Shown piece after piece: positions 1 to 5,516 of a DNA stretch of 8,752 nt. How positions within the stretch are numbered: the first letter of the stretch is position 1; the number at the start of each line of letters is the position of its first letter. The position numbers and the translations under genes are program-made. This stretch comes from an uncultured Bacilli bacterium (GTDB lineage Bacteria; Bacillota_I; Bacilli_A; RF39; UBA660), in assembly GCA_944327405.1 (NCBI GenBank), contig CALVHK010000039.1:1-8752 (forward strand). The letters are read 5' to 3'. The notes under the pieces were generated by a model. It worked only from the letters and a program-made list of their open reading frames with translations. It made no database searches and had not been told where the DNA came from.

Positions 1-366
1 AAAATTTAAGTAACATTTTGTTCCTTTTGTTGTAAATGGTGTAACAGTTAACATTTGTGTTGCTGCATCATAGCTTAAATCAACACTTTCATCTTCTTCA
101 CCATCAATCGTACAATAACTAGTATCCAAAAGTTCATAATTACCTTCTGGTATAGTATCTACTGATTCTCCATCTACGGTAATTGCAACAATATTTAAAT
201 CTGCCAAACTATAATTTACAGTTCCATTAATGAGTGGTATTTTATCTGTATATACATATTTTGCTCTTGTAAAATTTAGTATGACTGCACTAATAATTAA
301 TACTGCTATTACTCCAATAATCATGTTTTTTTTTATATGACTCTTCTTTAATACCTCAAATTTCAT
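1..366 (-). CDS. Membrane-anchored extracellular protein, N-terminal part (C-terminus outside window)
   Basis: Reading leftward from an ATG at 366 the frame stays open for 122 codons to the window edge, so only the N-terminus is visible. A basic start (MKFEVLKKSHIKKN) is followed by one hydrophobic segment at about residues 15-31, then NFTRAKY, then a polar, beta-rich, acidic region with Cys85 and Cys118. This is the layout of a secreted or membrane-anchored surface protein. The segment plus TRAKY loosely recalls the signal peptides of SipW-processed surface proteins, but that is only a resemblance. A good ribosome binding site (GGAAGGTGAG, 371-380) supports the start. It is divergent from the small repressor at 550, and its promoter is flanked by two palindromes probably bound by that repressor. 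Function unknown; coding status is well supported by promoter, RBS and signal. Confidence 0.8.
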   Translation of the reverse strand, partial: MKFEVLKKSHIKKNMIIGVIAVLIISAVILNFTRAKYVYTDKIPLINGTVNYSLADLNIVAITVDGESVDTIPEGNYELLDTSYCTIDGEEDESVDLSYDAATQMLTVTPFTTKGTKCYLNF

Positions 367-428
367 AACTCTCACCTTCCTGGAAGTACTGCTTCATTTA
401 CTTTTTTATTATAAAAGTTTATCTTGAA

Positions 429-447
429 TATGACATATTATGTCGTA
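429..447. promoter_or_regulatory. Operator palindrome 1 (TATGAC-N7-GTCGTA)
   Basis: A 19-bp inverted repeat with half-sites TATGAC and GTCGTA and a 7-bp spacer. It covers the predicted transcription start of the minus-strand surface-protein gene. Two more copies with the same half-site and spacer length lie in the same intergenic region, which makes a specific protein-binding site likely. The bound protein is presumably the adjacent Cro/C1-type regulator (inference). Confidence 0.7.
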
Positions 448-450
448 TTT

Positions 451-479
451 ATTATAATATAAATTTTAGCTTGCGTCAA
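451..479 (-). promoter_or_regulatory. Sigma-A promoter of the surface-protein gene
   Basis: On the minus strand TTGACG (474-479) and TATAAT (451-456) are separated by exactly 17 bases, one mismatch from full consensus. Transcription would start near 444, inside the palindrome at 429-447, and the palindrome at 486-504 lies just upstream of the -35. Binding at either site could block polymerase. Confidence 0.8.
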
Positions 480-485
480 CAAAAA

Positions 486-504
486 TACGACTTTTTAGGT
501 CGTG
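486..504. promoter_or_regulatory. Operator palindrome 2 (TACGAC-N7-GTCGTG)
   Basis: Second copy of the 19-bp palindrome, half-sites TACGAC and GTCGTG with a 7-bp spacer. It lies 6 bp upstream of the -35 hexamer of the surface-protein promoter and overlaps the start of the candidate -35 of the repressor gene (503-508), so it sits between the two divergent promoters. Confidence 0.7.
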
Positions 505-531
505 GATAGATAAATGTTAATATGACATAAT
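503..531 (+). promoter_or_regulatory. Candidate promoter of the small repressor gene
   Basis: TGGATA (503-508) and CATAAT (526-531) are 17 bases apart. The -10 is good and the -35 is mediocre (4 of 6). Transcription would begin near 538, giving a leader of about 12 bases that contains the GGTGAG ribosome binding site. An alternative -10, TAATAT at 518-523, has a poorer -35. Confidence 0.4.
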
Positions 532-539
532 AAGTCATA
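521..539. promoter_or_regulatory. Operator palindrome 3 (TATGAC-N7-GTCATA)
   Basis: Third copy of the palindrome, with perfectly symmetric half-sites TATGAC and GTCATA and a 7-bp spacer. It ends at the Shine-Dalgarno of the repressor gene and contains that gene's candidate -10 (CATAAT, 526-531), the expected arrangement for autorepression. Confidence 0.7.
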
Positions 540-549
540 AGGTGAGATT

Positions 550-744
550 ATGATTAAAGAGTATCGTTTAAAAATGGGATTAACTCAGGAACAGTTGGCA
601 GAAAAGTTAGATATTAGTACTAGACATTTGCAAAGAATTGAAGCTAATATATGTAGTACGAAACTTGAAATGTTGATGAAGATAATTGATGTTTTGAAGA
701 TTGATGATAAAGATGTTTTAAAAATGCTTAAAGATAAAAAATAG
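550..744 (+). CDS. Small Cro/C1-type (XRE) helix-turn-helix transcriptional regulator
   Basis: A 64-residue protein that is almost entirely one Cro/C1-type DNA-binding domain. Residues about 11-31 (LTQEQLAEKLDISTRHLQRIE) carry the family pattern of TQEQLA for helix 2 and S-R-HLQRIE for the recognition helix, followed by a leucine-rich helix (KLEMLMKIIDVLKI). There is no sensor or dimerisation domain, so any signal must act through another factor or through its level. The ATG is preceded by AAGGTGAG at proper spacing. The gene is divergent from the surface-protein gene, and three identical palindromes fill the space between them, so it probably represses itself and its neighbour. Its TAG stop lies inside the left arm of the downstream terminator. 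Family assignment is secure; the regulon is inferred. Confidence 0.9.
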   Translation: MIKEYRLKMGLTQEQLAEKLDISTRHLQRIEANICSTKLEMLMKIIDVLKIDDKDVLKMLKDKK

Positions 745-776
745 TGTTGATAACATGTCGGTTATCAACACTATTT
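739..776. terminator. Bidirectional terminator between the repressor gene and gpmI
   Basis: A 16-bp perfect stem (left arm 739-754, loop ATGTCG 755-760, right arm 761-776). On the minus strand it is followed by TTTT and further T-rich sequence, so it should end gpmI transcripts efficiently. The plus-strand tail (GTTT) is weaker. The TAG stops of both convergent genes (742-744 plus, 771-773 minus) lie in the two arms as mirror images. Confidence 0.88.
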
Positions 777-2273
777 GTTTATGAATAAAGATGGAGTATC
801 TGCCATTTCTTCAGGGTATGCAATATCCATGTATTCTAGTATGGTTGGTGCTACATTGGTTAGGTCTCCACTTTTTTTAAGTTCTACGTTTAAATCCGTT
901 ATGATAAATGGTACTTTGCTTGTGGTATGGGTTGTCACAGGATTACCAAATTCATCAAGCATAATATCCGCATTACCATGATCTGCTAGAATAATCATTG
1001 TGTAGAAGTTATCTTCTGCTACTTCAAATAGTCGCTCTAGGCATACATCTACGGTTGTTACCGCTTTCATGGTTGCTTCTAAGTTACCTGTGTGCCCTAC
1101 CATGTCAGGATTGGCTAGATTCATGAAAATGAAATCCGTGTCTTTTTCCATGGCTTGTATGGCTTTTTTGGTGACATCGATTGCACTCATTTCCGGTTTT
1201 AAATCATAAGTCTCTACTTTTGGTGATGGTATTAATATTTTATCACATTTATCAACTTTACCATTATACATGCCATCAAAGAAGTATGTTACATGGGCAT
1301 ATTTTTCAGTTTCAGCAATACGTGCTTGGGTAATACCTAGTTTACTTAAATAGATTCCTAAAGGGTTAGTTACATTAATGTCTTCTAGGAAGTTTTCCGT
1401 TTTGATGTCTTTATCTAATGGGAAAAAGCTATAAACTTTTAAATCTTGATATTTGTATGTTGGAAATTCGGAAAATGATTCACTCGCAAAAGCTTTTATG
1501 ATTTGTTTTGCTCGATCACTTCTAAAGTTCATCCATAAAATAATATCCCCGTCTTTAATGGTATCATTTGGATTAATAATTAATGGATATAAAAATTCAT
1601 CGGTTTGATTCTTTTTGTAAAGCATTAAAATACCATCGGTTGCACTTTTGGCTTTGATGCCTATTCCTTTGGTTAAAAGGTCATAATAAGTTCTTGTACG
1701 GTCATAGTTGGTATCTCGATCCATAGCATAATACCTTCCACATACACTTGCTATATCTGCCTTAGGATCATCTGCTATTTTTTCTTCTAAGTCTTTTACA
1801 AAGTTAATTGCCGCATTTACCTTAGTGTCTCTTCCATCTGTGATAAGATGAAAGTTTATTTTTTTGGCATTATTCTCTTTTAGTATGTCATAAACACTTA
1901 AGAAATGTTCTAGGTTAGAGTGTACTTTTCCGTCACTATATAGTCCCATGATATGAACGGTTTTTTCTTGTGCTTCTTTTAAAAACTCGTTGAATAATAG
2001 GTTGTCTTTGTAAACACTTTTCAAAAATTCGCTAATTCTTGGTCCGTGTTGTAATATTTTTCTTCCGGCACCAATTGTCATGTGCCCTATTTCACTGTTG
2101 CCAAATTCACCCTCATTTAATCCAACATATTCTTCTGAAGCATAAAGAGTTGTATGGGGGTATGTATTCCATAAACGGTCAAAGTTTTTGGTGTCGGCCA
2201 TTTTTATGGCATTTCCATATTCCTCTTCTCGGTATCCAAAACCATCTAAAACAACTGTTAAAATTTTTCGCAT
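771..2273 (-). CDS. gpmI: 2,3-bisphosphoglycerate-independent phosphoglycerate mutase
   Basis: Converts 3-phosphoglycerate to 2-phosphoglycerate in cytosolic glycolysis, using two metal ions (Mn2+ in the characterised Bacillus enzyme) and a phosphoserine intermediate. The 500-residue product has the family's full length and motifs: metal-binding DGFG (Asp10), the catalytic serine in GNSEIGH (Ser60), SDGKVHS, TDGRDT, the arginines of GRYYAMDRD and FRSDRA, then DMVGHTGN, ADHGNAD and THTTS, which supply the remaining metal ligands. I chose the ATG at 2273, not the in-frame ATG at 2303, because 2303 falls in the -10 of the likely promoter and AAAGGTGA precedes 2273 at correct spacing. The gene has its own promoter and lies downstream of a terminated spo0A, so it need not be cotranscribed with pgk and tpiA. 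Enolase and GAPDH genes are not in the window. Confidence 0.97.
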   Translation of the reverse strand: MRKILTVVLDGFGYREEEYGNAIKMADTKNFDRLWNTYPHTTLYASEEYVGLNEGEFGNSEIGHMTIGAGRKILQHGPRISEFLKSVYKDNLLFNEFLKEAQEKTVHIMGLYSDGKVHSNLEHFLSVYDILKENNAKKINFHLITDGRDTKVNAAINFVKDLEEKIADDPKADIASVCGRYYAMDRDTNYDRTRTYYDLLTKGIGIKAKSATDGILMLYKKNQTDEFLYPLIINPNDTIKDGDIILWMNFRSDRAKQIIKAFASESFSEFPTYKYQDLKVYSFFPLDKDIKTENFLEDINVTNPLGIYLSKLGITQARIAETEKYAHVTYFFDGMYNGKVDKCDKILIPSPKVETYDLKPEMSAIDVTKKAIQAMEKDTDFIFMNLANPDMVGHTGNLEATMKAVTTVDVCLERLFEVAEDNFYTMIILADHGNADIMLDEFGNPVTTHTTSKVPFIITDLNVELKKSGDLTNVAPTILEYMDIAYPEEMADTPSLFINK

Positions 2274-2298
2274 ATTTTTTTCACCTTTTTTCTTTTTA

Positions 2299-2327
2299 AT
2301 CATAACATAGTTTTACAAAAAATACAA
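2299..2327 (-). promoter_or_regulatory. Sigma-A promoter of gpmI
   Basis: Minus strand: TTGTAT (2322-2327), a 17-base spacer, and TATGAT (2299-2304) preceded by TGT, giving an extended -10. Transcription would start near 2292, about 20 bases before the chosen ATG at 2273 and after the alternative ATG at 2303. This supports the shorter gpmI product. Confidence 0.65.
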
Positions 2328-2336
2328 ACTTTCACG

Positions 2337-2362
2337 AAAAAAAAGGATTTGCATCCCCTTTT
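2337..2362 (-). terminator. Rho-independent terminator of spo0A
   Basis: Minus strand: a 10-bp stem AAAAGGGGAT / ATCCTTTTTT with two G-U pairs, a GCAA tetraloop of the stable GNRA class, and a run of eight T. The stop codon of spo0A overlaps the first bases of the stem. It separates spo0A from gpmI. Confidence 0.85.
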
Positions 2363-3134
2363 ATATTTTAAGTAATTTTTTGTCATATCTAAGTCTATCA
2401 GCGATAGTTGCAATAAACTCAGAGTTGGTTGGTTTAGCTCGTTCAAAAGCGACACTGTTGCCGAATATTTCTTCCATTAAATCGTAGTCTCCTCTATTCC
2501 AACTTACTTCAATTGCATGACGAATTGCTCTTTCCACACGGGAAGCTGTGGTTGAGAAGCGAAGGGCTACTTCCGGATATATTTCTTTGGTGATTCCACC
2601 ATAACTATCACTATTTTTGTAGAATAAGAATACACTTTCTCGAATATAACTGTAGCCTTTGATGTGAGACGGTATTCCTAATTGGTGTAGTATTTTACTA
2701 ATTGCTACATGCAGTTCTCGTTCTTGGTCGTTTAGTTCCGCTACTTTCAAGTTTTCTCTTTTTGCAAGTTCAATAATTCTTGTTTCTAGGGCTAACATAC
2801 TAAATGGTTTTAACATGTAATAGCTAACACCATAGTTGTTTGTCATATTGACTGTGTACTCTTTTTTGTAGCTGGTGAGTACGATTACTTTCTTCTTGAT
2901 GTTTTCATTTTTCATTCTTTCTAGTATGGTTAGACCATCTACGCCAGGTAAAATGATGTCCATACAGATAATATCATATTCCGATTTGTGGTTGATGATG
3001 TAATCTAAGGCATCTTTACCATTGTTAATTACTTTTACTACTTTGATTACTGCGTGACTACTAAATTGTTTTTCGATTTTAGCAGTGATTGACTCATTGT
3101 CATCTACTACTAGAACTCTTGTTACGTTTTCCAT
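2361..3134 (-). CDS. spo0A: Stage 0 sporulation protein A, master response regulator
   Basis: Phosphorylated Spo0A commits the cell to sporulation by binding 0A boxes. The 257-residue protein has an N-terminal receiver (acidic Asp11/Asp12, phosphoacceptor Asp59 in CMDIILP, Thr87, Lys109 in LKPF) and a C-terminal Spo0A effector domain. The effector matches known Spo0A almost word for word: LGIPSHIKGYSYIRE, then the recognition-helix region TTASRVERAIRHAIEV, and AKPTNSEFIA near the C-terminus. The start at 3134 is chosen over an in-frame ATG at 3149 because GAAGGAG sits 6-7 bases upstream and other Spo0A proteins begin just before the receiver. The gene lies alone between terminators, inserted between tpiA and gpmI. 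Phased 0A-like boxes upstream (3218-3254) suggest control by its own product. Confidence 0.98.
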   Translation of the reverse strand: MENVTRVLVVDDNESITAKIEKQFSSHAVIKVVKVINNGKDALDYIINHKSEYDIICMDIILPGVDGLTILERMKNENIKKKVIVLTSYKKEYTVNMTNNYGVSYYMLKPFSMLALETRIIELAKRENLKVAELNDQERELHVAISKILHQLGIPSHIKGYSYIRESVFLFYKNSDSYGGITKEIYPEVALRFSTTASRVERAIRHAIEVSWNRGDYDLMEEIFGNSVAFERAKPTNSEFIATIADRLRYDKKLLKI

Positions 3135-3178
3135 TTTAATCTCCTTCAAATTAGTTATTATTTACTACACGCAAGATC

Positions 3179-3204
3179 ATTATATCACATAATTAGACAT
3201 TATA
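3179..3204 (-). promoter_or_regulatory. spo0A promoter region with two -10 candidates
   Basis: Two perfect TATAAT hexamers occur on the minus strand, at 3199-3204 and at 3179-3184. The second is preceded by TGA (extended -10). Neither has a convincing -35 at normal spacing. For the first, the -35 position overlaps a 0A-like box (3218-3224), as expected of a promoter helped by Spo0A. No sigma-H-type promoter was recognised. Confidence 0.5.
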
Positions 3205-3217
3205 CTAGTAAATCTTT

Positions 3218-3254
3218 TGTCTAGTTGTGTAAAGATATGTCGAGGAGTGTCGAA
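3218..3254. promoter_or_regulatory. Tandem array of 0A-box-like heptamers upstream of spo0A
   Basis: Read on the plus strand: TGTCTAG (3218-3224), TGTAAAG (3228-3234), TGTCGAG (3238-3244) and TGTCGAA (3248-3254), each start exactly 10 bp after the previous. TGTCGAA is the known Spo0A binding heptamer; the others match 4 to 6 of 7 positions. Same-direction boxes one helical turn apart are the documented arrangement for Spo0A dimers. Confidence 0.65.
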
Positions 3255-3284
3255 AAAAATAACAACTGTTACCTAGTTGTCATT
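3253..3284 (-). terminator. Rho-independent terminator of tpiA
   Basis: Minus strand: a 10-bp stem AATGACAACT / AGTTGTTATT with one G-U pair and a 7-base loop that contains the tpiA stop codon, followed by a T run. It closes the pgk-tpiA transcript and insulates spo0A. The T run overlaps the last 0A box (3248-3254). Confidence 0.75.
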
Positions 3285-3994
3285 TTTTGAGCTATTTTTG
3301 AGATATTTTCAGGGTTTAGAATCGATGAGCATATGATAAAGCCATCAATTAGTTTTAAGTTTAATAAGTCATCGACATTTTCAGGTTTGATGCTTCCTCC
3401 AAAAACTACAGGTAATTCTAATCCATAATAATCTTTCACTAATTTTTTGATAAAAAGAATCATGGATCTAATTTTGAGTAAATTATGAGTGGTAACATTA
3501 CCTATCAAGTAGCTTGGTTCGTAAGCGATAATTATATTCTTTAACTCTTCATTATTTAGTTTGTTGAAAATTCTAGCTATTTGACGCTCTAGTACCTGGT
3601 ATTCTACTCGGCGGCTCGCCTCTTCTAGGGATTCCCCTACACAATAAATTACTTTTATATCATTTTCTAGAGCATCTTTTATTTTTGATAGTAAATCAAT
3701 CTCACTTTCTTTGTAATATTTTCTTCTTTCATAGTGGCCGATGATGGCATATTTTACATCCAGACTTTTTAGTTGATGAATGGATATGTCTCCGGTTAAG
3801 TTTAATTTTTCATTTGAATCTATGTCTTGAACGCATAGATTTATATGTGAATCTTTAAATAATGGTAAATAAATGGATGAAGGTGCTAAAATCAAGTTTA
3901 TTTTTTCATGGTTTATGTTTGTTAAAGCATCTTTATATTCTAGCATCTCTTCATATGTTTTATTTGCTTTTAAATTACAAATCAAGTACTTCAA
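3269..3994 (-). CDS. tpiA: Triosephosphate isomerase, diverged
   Basis: Interconverts dihydroxyacetone phosphate and glyceraldehyde 3-phosphate. The 241-residue protein has all catalytic residues: Asn7 and Lys9 in CNLKANK (usually GNWKMN), His87 in IIGHYERR (usually IIGHSERR) and Glu159 in AYEPSYLIG (usually AYEPVWAIG). FGGSIKPEN (198-206) is also present. It is unusual elsewhere: the hinge of the mobile loop 6 reads PSY and not PVW, loop 6 has GNVTTHN where GTGKTAT is normal, and the C-terminal phosphate loop GGAS is replaced by CSSI (222-225). The start is a TTG at 3994, preceded by AGGAGAGGAAG, which aligns with the normal N-terminus. The gene overlaps pgk by 20 bases, so the two are translationally linked. 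It may be a functional but fast-evolving enzyme or a paralogue with altered kinetics. Confidence 0.93.
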   Translation of the reverse strand: MKYLICNLKANKTYEEMLEYKDALTNINHEKINLILAPSSIYLPLFKDSHINLCVQDIDSNEKLNLTGDISIHQLKSLDVKYAIIGHYERRKYYKESEIDLLSKIKDALENDIKVIYCVGESLEEASRRVEYQVLERQIARIFNKLNNEELKNIIIAYEPSYLIGNVTTHNLLKIRSMILFIKKLVKDYYGLELPVVFGGSIKPENVDDLLNLKLIDGFIICSSILNPENISKIAQKMTTR

Positions 3995-5183
3995 TGTCGT
4001 CTTCCTCTCCTATTGCTTCAATACCTGGTAGTGATCCATTCGCAATATATTCTAATGTTGCTCCCCCGCCACTAGATATGTTTGGAAAAACTCCTTTGAA
4101 TCCTAAAGTATTGACTGCTCCTACAGTGTCGCCACCACCAATTACCACTTGATCTTTTTTTTCTTTTAAAATATTTAATATTTCGGTTGTTCCATTGGCA
4201 AATTCTTTTTCTTCATATATTCCCATTGTTCCATTTATAAATATACTTGCACTTTCATTAATAATATTCCCATATTTTTTAATGGTTTTTGCTCCTACAT
4301 CCTTAATGACATCGTTTGTTTCAATTTCGTTAATATTTTTCATGTCAGGTACATCGGAATAAGTTGTTGTTACAATGGCATCTAGTGGAAACGCGAATTT
4401 ATCTTTGAATTCTAACATCAATTTTTTTAGTTCTTTGATCGTTTCGGGATTATCAGTTTTTAGAGATGCGCCAACATTTAGGCCTAAAGCACTTAAGAAA
4501 GAATTCGCAATTCCCCCACTCACTAATAAATGCTCGCATTTTGGTAGTAAAGAATGAATGATGCTTAATTTATCATCTACTTTGGCTCCACCCATCATCA
4601 CCGTAAAAGGTCTTGCCGGATTCATGATCTGTTTATCTAACATCGCTTTTTCTTTTTCTACTAAAAATCCTAGACAGCTTGGTAAGTATTTTGGAATTCC
4701 AACAACTGTTGTGTGAGCGCGGTGGGCTACAGCAAAAGCATCGAAGACAAATACTTCGCCTAAACTAACAATACTCTTTGCTACATCTTCATTTAAAATG
4801 CTTTCCCATTTGTTTGGGACATCTAAAAAACGAGTGTTTTCTAAAAGAAGAATTTCACCACTTTGAAGTGATAAAGCTGTGTTTTTGGTTTCACTAGATA
4901 AAATATCGCTTGCAAATTTCACCGGTCTATTTAGGAGACGTTCTAAACTGTTTTTGACTGGCAGTAAGGAGTTTTTCGCTTTATCTTCTTCCGTTTTTAC
5001 TCTTCCTAAATGGCTTAATATGATGATTTTACAGTTTTTACTTAGTAAATAATTAATCGTTTCTAGACTTCCCTTAATTTTTGTTTCATCTGTTATATTA
5101 CCATTCATTATGGGAACATTAAAATCACATCTAAGTAATACTCTTTTATTATCCACATACATGTTTCGTAATAGTTGTTTCAT
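3975..5183 (-). CDS. pgk: Phosphoglycerate kinase
   Basis: Transfers phosphate from 1,3-bisphosphoglycerate to ADP, an ATP-yielding step of glycolysis, in the cytosol. The 402-residue product has the full set of family blocks: RCDFNVP (18-24), SHLGR (57-61), ENTRF (Arg118), DAFAVAHRAH (Arg155), GGAKVDDK (Lys201, Lys205), then NGTMGIYE, GGGDTVGAV and the C-terminal SSGGGATLEY...LPG. Several near-invariant positions differ: Ala for Gly in DAFG, and Thr for Pro in NGPMG. The start at 5183 has AAGAAGGG upstream, and the length matches the family (about 395). It is the first gene of a pgk-tpiA pair; its 3' end (IEVLDL) carries the tpiA ribosome binding site and start. Assignment is firm. Confidence 0.97.
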   Translation of the reverse strand: MKQLLRNMYVDNKRVLLRCDFNVPIMNGNITDETKIKGSLETINYLLSKNCKIIILSHLGRVKTEEDKAKNSLLPVKNSLERLLNRPVKFASDILSSETKNTALSLQSGEILLLENTRFLDVPNKWESILNEDVAKSIVSLGEVFVFDAFAVAHRAHTTVVGIPKYLPSCLGFLVEKEKAMLDKQIMNPARPFTVMMGGAKVDDKLSIIHSLLPKCEHLLVSGGIANSFLSALGLNVGASLKTDNPETIKELKKLMLEFKDKFAFPLDAIVTTTYSDVPDMKNINEIETNDVIKDVGAKTIKKYGNIINESASIFINGTMGIYEEKEFANGTTEILNILKEKKDQVVIGGGDTVGAVNTLGFKGVFPNISSGGGATLEYIANGSLPGIEAIGEEDDIEVLDL

Positions 5184-5206
5184 TTTATCCCTTCTTATCC
5201 GTATCT

Positions 5207-5236
5207 ATTATACCTTAAAACAAGACTATTTTACAA
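5207..5236 (-). promoter_or_regulatory. Sigma-A promoter of pgk-tpiA
   Basis: Minus strand: TTGTAA (5231-5236), an 18-base spacer and a perfect TATAAT (5207-5212), with a predicted start near 5200. A second candidate lies upstream: TTGACG at 5257-5262 with TATGTT 16 bases later. The perfect 0A box at 5267-5273 is about 70 bases upstream of the first start. Confidence 0.6.
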
Positions 5237-5266
5237 CATATTTTGCTTATTTTTTACGTCAATTTT

Positions 5267-5273
5267 TGTCGAA
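5267..5273 (+). promoter_or_regulatory. Perfect 0A box (Spo0A binding site)
   Basis: TGTCGAA preceded by TT, giving TTTGTCGAA, matches the extended 0A consensus at every position. It lies between the divergent pgk and small-peptide promoters, ending 9 bp before the -35 of the latter. A 7-mer can occur by chance in AT-rich DNA, but the extended match and place favour a real site. Confidence 0.45.
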
Positions 5274-5282
5274 CTTTTGTAC

Positions 5283-5312
5283 TTGATTTTTTAAAGTTAA
5301 ATATACTATACT
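5283..5312 (+). promoter_or_regulatory. Promoter of the small hydrophobic peptide transcript
   Basis: TTGATT (5283-5288), an 18-base spacer, and TATACT (5307-5312). The predicted start near 5319 gives a leader of about 90 bases before the peptide ATG, unusually long for this compact genome. The leader contains AGGGGG (5381-5386) 24 bases before the start, and an ATG-TAA start-stop pair (5405-5410) abutting the peptide ATG. Confidence 0.55.
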
Positions 5313-5410
5313 AAAAGTGTTTTCAATTTGGTAAAGTGCCTGCTTCATTTGTGAGTAATTTAAATTGCTTGATTAATTTCAGGGGGTTTTTACGAAAGCG
5401 AGTGATGTAA

Positions 5411-5491
5411 ATGAGTGATACGAAACTATTACTGATTATAATAATTTTGCTCATCTCTATTATTAGAGAAGAGCAAAAGAAAAGACGCTGA
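5411..5491 (+). CDS. 26-residue hydrophobic peptide, candidate type I toxin
   Basis: The ORF encodes a peptide with a short polar start (MSDTK), an uninterrupted hydrophobic stretch LLLIIIILLISII (residues 6-18) and a strongly charged tail REEQKKRR. One short membrane-spanning helix with a charged end is the hallmark of type I toxins such as the Ibs, Fst and TxpA groups, which insert in the membrane and depolarise it; I cannot assign it to one family. GAGTGAT about 8 bases upstream may serve as ribosome binding site. An antisense RNA candidate with its own promoter and terminator covers the gene's last codons and downstream sequence. The coding sequence also contains a 14-bp inverted repeat (5445-5478). 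An alternative is a small sporulation membrane peptide. It is shorter than automatic callers usually report. Confidence 0.6.
   Translation: MSDTKLLLIIIILLISIIREEQKKRR
5445..5478 (+). repeat. 14-bp inverted repeat inside the hydrophobic peptide gene
   Basis: TTTTGCTCATCTCT (5445-5458) and AGAGAAGAGCAAAA (5465-5478) form a 14-bp stem with one mismatch and a 6-base loop. It is not followed by T residues, so it is not a terminator in either direction. It could fold the mRNA and limit translation. The right arm is also perfectly complementary over 11 bases to 5610-5620. Confidence 0.65.
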
Positions 5492-5501
5492 TGTAGCGCC
5501 T
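5475..5501 (-). terminator. Terminator of the candidate antisense RNA
   Basis: Minus strand: a GC-rich stem GGCGCT / AGCGTC (one G-U pair) around a 5-base loop ACATC, extended by an A-T pair and followed by TTTTCTTTT. GC-rich stems are rare in this intergenic DNA. The T tract is the complement of the peptide's Gln-Lys-Lys codons, so the terminator is embedded in the end of the plus-strand ORF. Confidence 0.65.
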
Positions 5502-5516
5502 ACAAACATTTGCAGG

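Noticed and set aside
775..981. Plus-strand open frame opposite the 3' end of gpmI
   Set aside because: It is antisense to conserved gpmI codons, shows no family motif and has no ribosome binding site.
2039..2299. Plus-strand open frame of 86 codons opposite the 5' end of gpmI
   Set aside because: Low-complexity Phe/His-rich translation from the complement of a conserved enzyme; a shadow frame.
2274..2303. Ten-residue N-terminal extension of gpmI (MIKKKKGEKN)
   Set aside because: Its ATG falls within the -10 of the gpmI promoter, and a good ribosome binding site serves the ATG at 2273.
3135..3149. Five-residue N-terminal extension of spo0A (MKEIK)
   Set aside because: The extension is the translated ribosome binding site itself (GAAGGAGATT).
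3862..4152. Plus-strand frame spanning the tpiA/pgk overlap
   Set aside because: Proline/serine-rich complement of conserved enzyme sequence without start signals.
4375..4557. Plus-strand 60-codon frame inside pgk
   Set aside because: Shadow of the pgk reading frame.
5184..5410. Riboswitch in the long gaps upstream of pgk or the peptide gene
   Set aside because: No recognised riboswitch core or T-box motif was seen; the gap is better explained by promoters and the toxin-like module.
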